Assembly: GCA_021229015.1 (NCBI GenBank)
Contig: CM037788.1
Coordinates: 45,466,714 to 45,530,713 of the forward strand
Origin: Solen grandis
Taxonomy: Eukaryota; Mollusca; Bivalvia; Adapedonta; Solenidae
Direction: 5' to 3'
Length of the DNA: 64,000 nucleotides
Shown: positions 33,461-47,500 of the stretch, piece by piece
How positions within the stretch are numbered: position 1 is the stretch's first letter
Layout: each line of letters opens with the position of its first letter
Program-made: the position numbers and the translations under genes
Notes under the pieces: generated by a model
Databases searched by the model: none
Told to the model about the DNA's origin: nothing
Seen by the model: only the letters and a program-made list of their open reading frames with translations

Positions 33461-34738
33461 AATTCCAAAAAAAAATGTTACATTTAATTATAGTTTCCCC
33501 TTAATTATTTCCATCATTAAAACAATAGCAAAATGTTCTTCCTTTATAGCTATATTAAGCTAATTCTGGTGAGTGTTTATCCGTAATTAAGTTGCCTAAG
33601 TGAAACTGTTACTTAATGTCATAATTTTAAGGGAAGCTTAAATATAGCTAGTAGAATAAAACATATCGCATAACGAGGATTTTGACTGACATATAATAGA
33701 AGACACTGACACATCCTCGTGGTGAGTGTGGAGCTAGGGAAACATATCAGTTCCATTTTACAGAACCATGTTGAAATTAAAAAGAAAAGCAGCACACACC
33801 AACTGCATGCACTTCTCAACTTTAAGAGAAAATAACAACCGAGCCGCGTGCTAGCTTTTTTTAAAAGCTAGCCTTGTTGCGGACCCCAAACATGGGGGAG
33901 GGGGTTGGGGGCGATATATTTAATACGACCTGTCGGTATATATGGAGAATTTTAGATTTTTTCTTCATAGTTAAAAATGCGTTCATAACACGAACATTAG
34001 GGGGACAGTCTTTGGTTACAGTCCACTAGTTGTTTTTTTATGTCCGTCATGAACAATTCTTTCTCTACGAGTATGATTTCAACTTTCAAATGAAAATATA
34101 ATCTTTCTATTAAAACATGAAAAACTACACGATTTCTATTTGCATATAACAATAAAGAAGAAAAACTTAACACTTTTGAGTAAATCGCAGCAAAGCGAGC
34201 GTTTATTTTTAGAAAGAACGTGGATGCGTGTAATAGAATAAAACTACGGCTCACTGTGTGTGATTTTACCGTGGTGGAGTTGGTAAGGCATCGGCATAGT
34301 AAGCCAAATATCATGCATTCGATCTACATTCAACTCAGATCATAAGTCATGTATCATTTATAGACACAGAGGACTGGTTATCGTATTGAATAAATTATCA
34401 TACATTTAGCAGCCATTTCACTCATCTGCCCATTAACCTCACTACTTAATTAATTTTAAAGAAATTGTCTTTTAATCAGGGTTGTACTGTGTTTTATAAA
34501 TAGAAATTTGACTGCCTTCATTGTTTTTTTAATAAGTAAAATATTAAGTAAAATTTGCAGTTAGTTTGTTTTTGTTTTTATATATGCGGATTTTTTTCTT
34601 TTGAAAGAAATAACTTGTTATTATTTGAAGTTGTATGCGATATTTAGTTTTGAATGTGCAAATGAAATATTAAGTTGATATTCCTGAAAGGACTGGTGAA
34701 TCAACTAAGTTCAAAGCATTTTATAGAGTATATTTGCT

Positions 34739-34969
34739 CTAATGGGTTTTCTTCACCAATAAGACTGGTAGAAGGGCAAAGACCATGAACAGTTTATGTG
34801 AAGTCAAAAACTTTCGAAAGCTGCCTTGACTACAATTTGGAATATACTTAAAAATATCTACATGTCTGTCAGCTTTACTTGGGGGTCCGCTGTGATACTC
34901 TGTATCACAGTTCTTCTTGTTCCCTTCTATAATGCGCATCAGTTCTTCGTACCTCGAGGAGGCCGCCAT
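34739..34969 (-). CDS. Possible first exon, right-arm copy (unrecognised)
   Basis: Exact mirror of 13,209-13,439: same ATG context, same 76 codons, no differences seen over ~320 bp. The identity may reflect recent duplication, gene conversion or constraint. Coding status is unproven, as for the left-arm copy. Confidence 0.3.
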   Translation of the reverse strand: MAASSRYEELMRIIEGNKKNCDTEYHSGPPSKADRHVDIFKYIPNCSQGSFRKFLTSHKLFMVFALLPVLLVKKTH

Positions 34970-35402
34970 CGGGTGTTTAGCGGACGTTCGACTGAACTGC
35001 AGATAACAAAAAGTTCTACGGCTTCCGCAGGTCAGTCATGCGACGATCATTAATCACACCTCTAGTATCCACATTCAGTTTGCTTTGTAACGTTGATGTT
35101 CATTATGGCCACTAGTTTGAGTAGTAGTCTTCAAATGTTAACACCTTTCATTTGGTATTTGAAGTACACAGTTATCATAAACCAAATAGTTCTGTGCAAA
35201 ATGAAAGTAAATAGCTAGGTACTAACAATATTAAATTGATTTTATAAGCAGAGCAATGGCAATTATGGTTGGTCTCAGTAATGACGATGTAAACATCAAA
35301 TTATATAAGTCGTCAATTAATTATTATGTAAAGTACAGTGATTTAGGAGAAGTGGAGTGACTGCACAGTCGGTACGACTGTCGGGTGACTAGGAGTAAAC
35401 AC

Positions 35403-36126
35403 GAGGGCCAAGTTGACCCTAAAGACGCTAACCTGAGAAAAACTGCCTTCATTGCTTGTACAAGTTACTAAATTATAGCATAGTTGTACTGAATACACAA
35501 TCTATGAGACATTCATAATTTCACAAACTAAACAGTGCCTGTGGTCGAAATTTGAAGTCAAACTATGGCTTTAAACACACAAATTATAACATTAAAAGGG
35601 GCATAACGCCTGACCTAATAGGCCGATATAAATTATAATCAAATTTGGTCAAGATATTATGGTAATAAACATTGTCATAAATTCATAAAGTTTGAAGACG
35701 ATTGCTTAAGAAATGAAGATGCTAGAATGCAATCAAACTGAAAATTTGCATTTTTAATATCAAAAGGGGCATTACTCCTGATCTAATGGGCCGATATGAG
35801 CCATAATCGAACTTCGCCGTGTGGTTATAATAATAAACATTGTCATTAAGTTTGAAGATGATTGCTTTAGAGTGCAAACAATGTGAATTCTGGCTTTTTT
35901 TTAATATTGAAAGGGGCATAACTCCTGCCCTAATGGGCCGATATCCGCCATAATCAAACATAGCCGTGAGATTATGGTAATAAATATTGTCATAAAGTTT
36001 GAAGATGATTGCTTAAGAAATGAAGATGCTAGAGTGCAAACAAACAAATTGTGGACGACGGACGGACGGACATTCATCGATCCTAATAGCTTATCCTGAG
36101 GACATGTGCTCAGGTGAGCTAAAAAG
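35403..36126 (+). mobile_element. GAGGGCCAAG-type repeat with three tandem units
   Basis: Starts ACGAGGGCCAAGTTGACCCT, contains three ~150-165 bp units beginning AAAAGGGGCATAACGCC (35,595), CAAAAGGGGCATTACTCC (about 35,761) and GAAAGGGGCATAACTCC (about 35,908), a GACGGACGGACGG tract, and ends CTCAGGTGAGCTAAAAAG. Start and end match those of the block inside 5,108-6,571, although the internal units differ in sequence. The palindrome's outer edge cuts the first unit. Confidence 0.75.
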
Positions 36127-39100
36127 TAATGAATAATCTGCACATTTATTATTTGCGGTCTACTAGCATAATTCCGCAAATAATACATTGCCGCAGAAAT
36201 AAAGAAGTTATACGGTATAAGAAAAGGCGGTTCGATATAGTTGCAACCGATTTGCAACCAATAAAATGACATTCGCTCGCCCACACTCGCAATTATTTCG
36301 CACTAAGGTTGCAAGTTTGCCTCAATGCGGTCTCCAGTACAATCTCGCTCGGTTTCCATTACGTTTCATCAGTCGCATCGACTATTGCTTCCTCAACAAT
36401 CGCAAAAAAGAAATGTGCGACTGATGACAAACGCATTGGGTCGCATAATTGGTCGCACTAGGCTCATATAAGTCTTAACTTTAAGTTTTCTTTGCAAGTG
36501 ACTAGCAATACGGTTGCCTTAATGGTCACACGTTTTGGCGAGCTTAATGCAAGTCCTCTAAGAGCCTGACAAACCCAAAATGTAAACGTTTTAAAATGTG
36601 AGAGGATTGGCGAAAGAGCTGAGAGCATATGTGAGATCAACAGGAATGCAAACCTCTCTTGATTTCCCCTCTAAGGGCAAAGAAGTGTTCGTTGGCAGTT
36701 TCCAAGCCTCATCCTGGGGCAAAACCGCCATCTTAGTGCAGGGCTCCATACTATTCAAAGAATGTAAAGAGCAATGCTTGCACTTTTAACAGGCAGTTAG
36801 TCTAAATCGAATAAACTCGCATATAAAATCTTATACAGGTGGTTAAGTTTGTAATAACCTCTCAAAAAGGCTCGCGCTAACCGTTATAGAGTTGCAACTC
36901 TCGATATCTTGGTCGTATAACACTATCAAGATCGTAGCAAGTCGATCCTGAATGGATGTAGTCATTGGAGCCTATGTTAAGCTTAGCTTCGCCATGTCTT
37001 ATATAGTTACCAATGCATTTTTCTTACGTCCAACCAATACTCTCTATAAACTGGAAATGTGCATTGTTAATTTATATGTTTATAAATATCACTCGAGGAT
37101 CACTGACATATCTGCAGAGGAGTCAGGAAGGTGTTTCGTGTGCGAGATATGCTACTACAGCACCAACATAAAAATGCAACTAAAGGCGCTGTATTATATT
37201 CATGAAGAAGACATACCAGACGATCTTCCCAAACAAGCACTCCTAAGAAAAAAACCAAGAATTTTGGATTTGATTGTATTGCATGTATTTCACGTTTTTC
37301 AATTACTTTTGATTTTGTTTTGTTGTTGGGGTAGTTGAATTATGATTTTAAATTCGTCTTTGTCTTGGGCACAGTAATTACATTTATACATCAGGGATTG
37401 AAATGTAAAAAATAAATTCGAAAATTATTGAATTCTTTGAAACTAATTTGCAAACAATGAAAATCACATTTGACTGAATGTTATTATGAACAATAATGAA
37501 CAATAAAATATTGCGCATATAAACGGCATGCTTGTGCCGACACATTTCAAATATAAATGTGTTGAATTGCATGATCTCGAAGGAGCAAAAAGTATAACAA
37601 AACTGAGAGAAACTAAGGACAACGTTTTACCACCGACACACAACACGTAAATTCAGATATGAAAGCTTAGTAAACAGTAGAAAAGGTCTACGCTATGGTG
37701 ACAGAAGTCTGAACATTCAAAAGTTTAATGTATTCTGCAGTTACAGTAACATTTCAGATCAAAGGGAACACCACTTAACTTTTTCAGCGAGAAGTCACTT
37801 TTAAAACATTGTTTCCTTCTTTCAAACATATCTAGAAGCTTCTGCACATTTATAGGATTAATAGAACAAGTCAATACTTAATATATATTGATGTCGGACT
37901 TAATAACAGAAATATCATCTTTGATTCAGCCAAGGTATTAAATTGGTATGTTTGGGCTGCTATTTCCGGTGTATGTTGATCCATCGTGCGCCCCGTTGCT
38001 TGGCACTCAGTCTCTAGAAGTAGATTGAATAATGTGGTATCATGCAACTTGTTTTCGTTGTGATATTGCAATATGAGAGTAATTGTCTGTCTCGTGAAGA
38101 CAGAGTCACCAAATGACTGAAACAATATCGTACGGAACAACAAACAAGCGAAAGAAAACATCCTCAGAATTGACCCACCTAATGCGAAATTAATTACTTC
38201 AATTTTCACTATTTTGTCTCGTATAGTTCCGCCACAAACAATGGTAACAGGCGTTTATGTTCACATCAGTCAATGTATCATTATTTTACATTTTCTTTGG
38301 TCAATGTTTATAAGTGAAATATAACAAATTACACAAGTTGAACTGACAGTTTGAATTTGAATTAAAAATAAGTTAATAAGCAGTTACAAACAATTTTGAC
38401 AAATTTAGATAAAGTAGGAATGTCCTCGGGTTTATACCTTTAAAACTTTTTAAGTAGATTGCCAAAAACAATGCTGCTCATATCATTAACTATATATCAA
38501 AAATAATCAAAACAAATTGCTTCTTGAAAATGTTCAAGTCCCCACAACTCCCACATAAATATCCTTCAGTTCAACTCTTTTTTTTTCTTCAAATTTCATG
38601 ATTTATTAATAAAATAAGTTTAAGCGAGAGTAATCAATTTTGCTGCGTTTTTGTTGGGTTTAGTCGTGTGTGACGTCAGTAACACCAACTATAGTACTAC
38701 GTTTTCAACTCCCGTTCTCCTAGATTAACCGAATAACCTCTCAATAGTGTAAATATGATCGAACAAATGTATAACATCTCTACAACATAAGTACACTAGA
38801 ATAAAGCAAACTGCTGAAAAATCAATATTGTGTCAAAAATGAATACTTACAGGCTACAGAAATCGCCTGTGACATGAAAACATTTTAGGACTTATTTTCT
38901 ATGCCTATGTAACTGCAATCGAATGATATAACTGTTTTTATTACGTGAGAACTTTACCAAGCGCGCGAATAAAGTTTGTTTCGATGCAAAGGTGGCTCGC
39001 AAATAAATTTGATAGTAAATATGCAGCGTTCGGTCATTTTAGGCTGTTACAATAACCCATGTGATGTCTTAAACAAATCATTGTAACATACTAATAATCA

Positions 39101-40738
39101 CATCAATCTATCGACCTCAGATATCTCCAAGGGTTATTTCATACACTAAAAAAATGACCGAAACCTGTATATCTACTATCCAAAATGAGTTCGGAGCCTC
39201 TGACCTGTGAAGAAAATTTGCATAATTACTTCAATCTATAAATAGAGTCTATTGTAGAAAAGGTGCTGCATGAATACAAATCAAAGCTATTATAGCGCAT
39301 TTCTTTTGTTTATCAAAGTGAATTTAATTATTTGTGATCGACTTGCAGCTCACGCTCTTTCATTTGAGACACACACAACTTCAGTGCCTTTAGCGCTTTG
39401 ATTTTTACTTTTTCCGACACGAGGTGATTTGTACGTGATTATAAAGCTGTTTTTGTCATGAGAAACATTTTCTTCAATATTTATTCTTTTTTAACAAGAC
39501 GGTGAAGAAGGCCTCAAGATTGAAAGGTGAGCATTAATATATTTCTTACTTTATTGTTTTTGATACATCATAAAAAAGTAATATATCAGTTTTATATTCT
39601 CTGACATGGTATTAATTTCAGATATATATCTCATTTAGTAGTAATATGTGTCCTCAGTAATTTTGTTGATGCGTCATTTTCCAAGCCTATGGAAAAAAGG
39701 ATGAGAAACGCTCTGTCATAGTTCGGTTAAGGATAAAATAACTTTGAAAAATGGTATCTTAATAAGTACAAATATGATATCAATAAACTGCCAGTTCAGA
39801 TAATCAAAATTTTAATCTCTAGTTGGGTCATACCTTAATCAGTAAATTTGCTTTTAAATGCATATCGCTTATAGTCAAAAAAGTATGTCTTTCACAATGG
39901 TATCGTTAAACATTATAAACAGTTCATGGTGAAGTTTGTAATGATATAAACTATCACTTTAATTTTTCATAGATATGGTAGGCAGATAAGACACTTGACA
40001 AATGTAGCGATTAATGTAAAGGACATGCGACTTATTTAATCAATTGTATAGCAAACAAAAGTGCGATACAATTGTAGAGTGCGATTCAACGTATTTCATA
40101 CACAAAAAAGTGAAGAAGAAAAGAGCTACTCTGTCCAAACAACCTAAATAATTATCAACTCGTTTGCTCGAAACATGGTATTGTATATCCAGATCCCGAG
40201 CAGCAAAACCTAATGGCATGAAACCTAAATAAACACTTAACTGTCCTTCAAACCGATAAAATACCTGGCCAAATTATATTCAAGAACTGCTTAAGCGATA
40301 AAAACTGCTTTATACAAACTGTAGAGTACACTTTACATAAGAAACAACCTGCCTCAGACAGTGTTTGAATAAATATTGACAGTACCACTGACCCTTTTTC
40401 AACAAGGTTCACTCCAGATTAAAGAAATCTTTCTAACCATATTTTACAATAATATAACCCATACCCCGTTGTAATATTTAAAAGACAAAGCTTCAACTGT
40501 AACTTTGGACTGCATGACGAAGTTAACACGCTTCCCACCGAAACACTGTCAATCATGCTCCAAACTAAACGTAACGAAGTCTGACCACTGGCTTCCAGCA
40601 ATGCATGAGCGGAGTAACCTGAAGCAATATAAATCACTACTAATAAAAGTATTTCATAATGTTTGCACGTCCAAAGACTTGAAAGTAGACATAGGTGATA
40701 GTGCTGAAATTAGTTTGTTTGTTTTCTTAAATTATGTG
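36127..40738. other. Unassigned sequence
   Basis: No recognisable gene. 36,280-36,550 has a peculiar richness in GCAA/TTGC and GTCGCA words and an inverted repeat (36,361-36,433). Open frames at 36,598-36,789 and 36,952-37,338 translate to proteins I do not recognise, and splice context is lacking. A donor-like AAAG|GTGAGC near 39,527 follows a less AT-rich stretch that could be an untranslated first exon, but nothing supports it further. Confidence 0.35.
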
Positions 40739-40985
40739 TTTCAGATTAACGTCCGACCGACAGTATTTCAATCAATAGTTACATGTAACAAATATAGTTA
40801 CTTTGCAGCCACAGACATGTTGCATTCTACCACACACAGTATCTTGTCACTGGGCAAACCAGAGCTGAAGTCAGGAGGAAATACTAATATATCTTTTAAC
40901 TACAAGTGTTTTGGTCTGTCGTGGTCGGGGCTCGGACCCACGACCTTCTGCTTTATGGAGGACATTTTAACCAATCGGCTTATAG
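40739..40985 (-). mobile_element. Full-length SINE
   Basis: On the minus strand the tRNA-like head (GGTCGTGGGTCCGAGCCCCG, B box) lies at about 40,923-40,985 and the tail GAAATACTGTCGGTCGGACG at about 40,745-40,772. The tail matches that of the SINE at 2,019-2,256 with a different head, and the body phrase CTGGTTTGCCCAGTG is shared with the intron SINEs. It falls within a 214-codon open frame that I treat as spurious. Confidence 0.7.
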
Positions 40986-43900
40986 GTCCGACTTATCACA
41001 ATTGTTATGATTCGCCCTGCTCGGGTCATGACATTTCAATTTTCATAAATTTATTCTCTCGCAACCAACACACTTACTTCCTTTCTGTTGATCATTTAAT
41101 TTGTTTAACAACATGTCATTCTCCCAGAAAACGTGTAAGCCCTCAATGATATTGGAATCCATGGAAGTATAAAATGCATTATTTCCTATTTAGTGAGATT
41201 GGTCTTTTTAATGTAGTCTCACAACACAGATTTACAGGGTAAACACTATATACCACTGTTACATTTGATATTTCTATTGAAAACACGCACACACTTTTGA
41301 TTACCCGAGGGAAAATGAAACCAATTTAAAAGAGAAAATATCTTGATAATGTCAAGTGAAACATGTCATGAGTCTATGAAAATATGTCAATAGATTGGAT
41401 TTCTTTCTTCACCGAATTATAATCAAACTTAATTGGCCGATAGAATGACATTTCCAAATTAAGTATGCTGTCTTGAAAGGGAGATGTCATGAAACGTTAA
41501 CTTTATAGAAAAAAAATATCACTCATGGTTACCGATAATATAAAGAACTGCGTTGTTTTTATATACAAATTTAATGAAAAAGAAAAACAAAACAAAAATT
41601 TGTGTTTAAATATGAAGATAAAAACAAATATATACACATTTGCTTAATACACAGTAAACAGATAACTAGGTATGAATGGTGAAAAAAGTTAATAATAAGT
41701 AATTGTTGTTCAGAAAAAAAACAAAAAAAACAACGTTTTCATGATGATCATTTGTCATTATGTGATGTTCATTTAGTCTTTTCTAATGATCGCAGCCTGT
41801 AAGATGCCTTCATTCCATTATATATTTTTTCATGATTAATATACAATGATCATCTGTTATAGGCCCTTTTCAATATTTATGCATACCAGAGATTCTTTTC
41901 TCAGAACGAGGTTTAGATGGGTCAGGTATACACACCAGTACAGCTGATAATATCACTTGTATAGTTATGGCGACCACTGGTGGGAAGCACATCCACAAGT
42001 TAACTGTTGAAATAAATTTCTCATTATCATTGCAGTGTTCCAGTTTGTTCTAATGGAAAATATGATGCAGATAATTAACCTCTCATCACATTCCTATCTG
42101 GCTATCCAGAGACACTGTAAACTGAGTTTAAATCACTATGTTTAAGAACAAGGGTATTGGATGATTGTACAGAAAAAAAAAAAAATCTTCCCTGGTCTTG
42201 GGTTCTTTTTTAAAAACAAAAGTATGTAATTTAAACAATCATTAGGCATTACATCACATGCTTGAAGTTACATATATAACGTTTATCTTTTTATACTGAG
42301 TGTATGTCAGATGTATTACAAAATTCTCCGGTTCACACACTGAAAAAAGACCAGAATTATAATCAAATAAACAATATATGGAAAGCTATGTACAACTTGC
42401 ATTTTATAAAATTACAAAAACTCTATTGAAAGAAAGCTTTTCTAATAAGAATAACTTTAGCAACAGTGTTAAGACTTGATGCAGTAAAATTTAGTGTTTC
42501 TTTATCTTGAAGTCTTCAAAGATAGTTCCATGACCCTTGAGAATTCAAGAAGTCCAAATGGCCGATTTCTTGGTGATATATATACCTTATGGTTATGGTT
42601 TTATGCAATGTAGGGACACCAGAACTGCCAACAATTCCACAAGGATACATATGCCAAGAATTTCCTTCTATAGAAGCATAAGTGTTGCGTTCAAAAACTA
42701 ATTCCCATTAATTGGCATCAGTTTTTTTATGTCTTTTATTCTTTAGTTGCAGGTAGAGATAATCACAATCTTTCCGCATTTAGCTATCTTACCCATGTTA
42801 GATGCTGTATGTCTGTGCTTCCTGACTTTGTGCTTGAGCTGACCAGTTTTTTTTTTTTTGTTGTTGTTTTATTATTATTTCTTCAAATTTCTTTATCTCA
42901 GATATATTAAGATAATATTATCTGAGTCCGAAATTAACTGACTTATATTTGTGAAATATGTATAGTCAAACCTGTCTTAAATGGTCAGTCAAGGGAATAA
43001 GAGAAAGTCGCCACTAATTAACAGAGGTGACCTCTAAATAAAGTACAAATTAAAGATAAAATGCTACAGTTTGGTAATACATTTAAATTGACTGCTTAAT
43101 GAATTTGGCCTTTGTACAGGTGGCTGCTAATACAGGTTGAACTGCAATTTCTTATAGGCAGGCCAGGAAAACACACATCTTCTGCTTAAAATACTATTTT
43201 TATGCAACGTTTGTTGGAAATTTAAAATGGAGTCATTTAAAGCTGGTCAAGACTTGGTGGGAGCTAGCTAGTTGTGACTATGTTTTATACTTGACCTGGT
43301 ATCTCACTGGCCAGGTTACTAGTATATAACCTGGAATGAATGGATCTGAATTCTATGGCTGGGTTACGGCTCGAATAACCACAAACCTCAAGGTCCTGAG
43401 GTTCCTTGCCTCTTAAATATAGTGTAAAGATGTATTAATATCCTCTGGACCTATTATTTTTAACCCAGCAATCTGTTAAGAGTAAGCCCGTAATATGCTT
43501 GCAACATACACATTTACCTAATTTGACAGTCACATTTTGCAACTAGTATTATATGAAATGAAATAATGCATTTATTTTACATTTATACAGATTACTTTAA
43601 ACTTCAAGCTGCCTGAAGAGAAAAAACAAACTTTCATACAACTGAACTAAATATTTATGCTATCCACTGAAAATATATCTTATAAAAGTTTATTTCACCC
43701 ATAATTTATTGTTAATATATAATACAGTGTAATTGGTTTTGGGGGTTTCTGTTCGAGTCTCGAGAAAATGAGGAAAACGTATGTCATAGTCTTTAAATTA
43801 AATATTATATTACAAAGAAATGTGTGAATTAATTCCATTCTTGATTAAAATGGCTTAAACATTTAAGTATGTGAAGTTTTATTCTTTCTTTGAGATTTGT

Positions 43901-44522
43901 GGCATTTGCTGCATACATCAGTATTATCATGAACTGAAACAGACATTTGGGATACTGTTAGCTAGGTGCCCAAAGAAGCTGGTAATTTATATGTTATTGT
44001 CTAAAAGGTTATCTTATCTACAATGGAATGTAAGCTTAATGGCTTTATTGTAGGTGTTGAGAATTAGTTTAACCATGTGTTTACATCTGGTCAGCAGGTT
44101 GTGTGTTTTTGAAATATACATGGCTGGGATTATTAGGTATTCTGTGATTTAAATAGTGGATGAATGGAAACTGTCTTAATGTAGATAGTCTTCACTGTAA
44201 AACTTGGATTTTTTGTTCAAGGACTACTTCTATGATGAAAATGTAAGTTATTTAATAATTTTCTAGGCCTCAACAAAGCTTAAACCTGTGTAATATGTAC
44301 ACCACTGACGTCTCTATCAGTGTAAGCTGCTGAGTTTGTTTACAACTGAGTCTGAACTGACCCATCTAAACCTCGTTCTGGTTACCTTACTGAATATGCA
44401 TGAGATAATATTAAGAAGGGTCTATTGTAATATTATATTATGTTAACTTAGAATTACATGATGCCATGATTATGATGAATGTCATTACACGATGACTTAT
44501 GTCATTTCATGATGATCATTTA
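40986..44522. other. Unassigned AT-rich sequence
   Basis: I see no exon, RNA gene or transposon. Short poly-A and poly-T tracts and isolated palindromic words only. Confidence 0.4.
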
Positions 44523-47500
44523 TATTTATTTTATTTTTTTATTTTTTTATTTTTTTGGTGTTAATAGTAATTTAAACTTAGTAATAGTTGGCCAGGAACA
44601 AAAATATTTAGGTAATAACTTACGCCTTAGGTCATTATAGAATGGGCAAATTAAAACAAAATGATATTCATTTTCTACAACATTCATATTACAACAATTT
44701 ACATTTTCTATGTTCTCTCTCAATATTTTTGTACCGCCCCTCTTCAATTGCCAAACTATTAGAAGAACATCTTAATTTAGCTAAAGATTTACAATGTGAA
44801 GGATTATCAATTTTTAATATGTATGGTTCAATTTCAAAAGAAGTTTTAAAACAAAAATATGTGTCTAATTTATCACTATTTTCAACAGAAAAAAAACAGC
44901 CTTGTATGTACTGATTATGTATTCTCTGAATGATAATATTAAGATATTCTTTACAAAATTATTACATAAAAAGATTTGGTAATCTTGATCAAATAATTCT
45001 TTAATATTTTGAGACCATTTAAGAATAAAATTACCATTATTATCAGTCATACTGTATAACTTAAACATTAAAGAATTAGATTTATTAATTATTTTATACT
45101 AATATTTCACTAAACAAATTTTACGCATAATAATAAGAGGAAACCTTCCTAACTCACCATACACAGCAACATTGGATGTTTTTTGCTTTACACACAGTAA
45201 CTGCTTAAGAAATTTCAGATGTATACGTTCAATGTCAGGGTTTTTATTGAACCCCCAGACTTCACACCCATAACATAAAATTGGCAAAACCATACTGTCA
45301 AATAGCTTATTTTTTTTCCTTTATACTTATTGCAATACAATCAAATAAAGAATTTAAAGAATATAACGCTTTCAATGCACTCTCTGATAAAAAAATTTTG
45401 AGACATATAAAAACAAGAATTAGATCTTAATGCAACACCAAGATATGTATATATTTCCACAAGTTTTATTGTTCATTACTATACTTAATATTACCATTTA
45501 TAACAGAATTTCCCTTCTTAAATACCATAGTAGCAAATTTGTCAATATTTACTTCAATTCCCCATATTTTACAATAATCATACAATCTATCTACAATAGC
45601 TTGCAAGCCTTGACATGTTACTATAAACAAGGTCAAAAGTTTTTTTTTTAAATCAACAAAGCAACAATACATTTTTTTTTCTCATAATTTACAACTTTAT
45701 CAATGAGACTACTTAAACAAAATACCATCAACTGTACTCCGATTTTTCCTAAAGCCATATTGAAAATCATTGACTATATTATAGTCATCTGCCCACTGTA
45801 ATAATCTTTTATTAACCATACTAGAGAAAATTTTAGAAAATATACTTGTCAAGCTATGCCTCTATAATTATTTATCTCACTTAAATTTCCTTTCTTAGGA
45901 ACAGGAACAATAATGCCCTTTGTCCAACTGTCAGGATAAATACCCGTTAAACAAGTCACATAACAGATGTGACAATATATCAACACAGTCAATAAATAAC
46001 TCCTTGGTTCATACCCCACTTTTACCCCTCTTTAAAAAGGAAAAAACAATTTCTCGATCCAAAATATCTAAATTTTATCATTTTTAAAATGGTTAACATT
46101 TGAAAATAGTTCACTAAAATGATCATTAAATTCATCAATAGATATATTATATTTTTTAATGTTTCTACCTTTAATCTTTTTAATTTCATTCCAAAACTTA
46201 TTCGGATTAGACTTAGCCATAGTATGCAAGACTTGCCTTTATTTATAATTAATGTCTTGGCCCTTCGAATAATNNNNNNNNNNNNNNNNNNNNNNNNNNN
46301 NNNNNNNNNNNNNNNNNNNNNNNNNNNNNNNNNNNNNNNNNNNNNNNNNNNNNNNNNNNNNNNNNNNNNNNNNATTTCTGTAATTCCGACGCTTACTTTT
46401 AAGTACATTCAAATCATCATTAAATCTGGTGCTACGATACTTTTTACAGGATTCTCGAAAATCTCTTCTTGCTTTCTCACAATCACCATTAAACCATGTA
46501 TTTCTCACTTTTCTAAATGTTTTCTTGTTACAGTTTTCAGAATTCTCAGTAAAATACCAAATACTTGGCAAGCTCGTTCATATAGGGTATTTGAAAATAT
46601 ATGTATTCCCTCATCAATAGATAATGTAAGGTTTTTTATTTTATTAAAAAACATCTAGTTTACTAGACACTTTTTCGTTAAAAATATCAACTTTAGATTA
46701 ATCATACATTAACTTATGGGTATCTCTGTTAACTTCATTATCTAGATTTTCATTAAAATTCAAAAATAATTTAACCTGAATTAGGGCATGTGAGGAACAC
46801 GCCTGCAAATCATGAACGATACAATTATTAATAAAGGGAAACAATTCACCAGTACACAGAAAATAATCTATCAAACTATTACCCTGTGTACACATATACG
46901 TATAACTGCCCACCCCGCTATCATCACCTACACGTCCATTAACTATCCTGAGACCACTAGATAAACACAGGTCAATAAACTTCTTTCCAGAAGAATTAAC
47001 ATTTTTGTCCATTGAGAATCGACGCGACAAATCCGCATCAATAAATCGTCATCGTGACCTATATTAAAAAAACTGTCTACCCGCTCAGAATTTACAGAAT
47101 AGTCGAGTCTATCACCACATCTGGCATTAAGATCGCCTATTACTGATACGTAACCTAAATTACTGTAAATTCTAACATCATTTTCTAACTGCTGGAAATA
47201 ACTGATTTCATGTTGTGCATAATAAGGACTATTTACAGGAGGGATATAATAAAAACCCATAAAATACTGTTTCTTAAACCTTAACCACAAAAATCCACAT
47301 TTATCTACTTGTTCAAGCTAAACAGCTCCCTTAAACAATTCTTATACAATAAACAGATACCACCATGACCACGTTTTGATTTACCATTCAAGCTTTCCAC
47401 TCTAGGGATAGAAATTTTATCAACCATTCAGTTCAAAATTGCTTTCGTTTTTCTCCTATGTTTCACAACAAAATACAAAATCAAACCCAGAAACAAAATT

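Larger units (their letters stand above)
22440..35693 (-). repeat. Large palindrome, right arm (~8.3 kb plus 5.0 kb insertion)
   Basis: Reverse complement of 12,485-20,515. Differences from the left arm include the retrotransposon at 26,044-31,041, a ~78 bp AT-rich insertion at 31,268-31,345, a ~115 bp replacement at about 23,840-23,985, a shorter compound microsatellite near 32.1 kb, and scattered substitutions. The outer edge falls in the first unit of a three-unit tandem repeat (35,595-36,060). Confidence 0.93.

Noticed and set aside
36952..37338. 128-codon frame as a host exon
   Set aside because: It starts and ends in sequence of intergenic composition with no splice motifs and no recognised domain.
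39340..39528. Untranslated first exon ending at AAAG|GTGAGC
   Set aside because: A single donor-like site in AT-rich DNA is expected by chance, and no coding exon was found downstream.
40505..41149. 214-codon open frame on the plus strand
   Set aside because: Its second half crosses a complete SINE on the opposite strand, and the rest shows no recognisable domain.
46119..46658. Open frames running through the N gap
   Set aside because: The gap is translated as X, so the frame length is artificial. The true coding remnant is LINE copy a on the minus strand.
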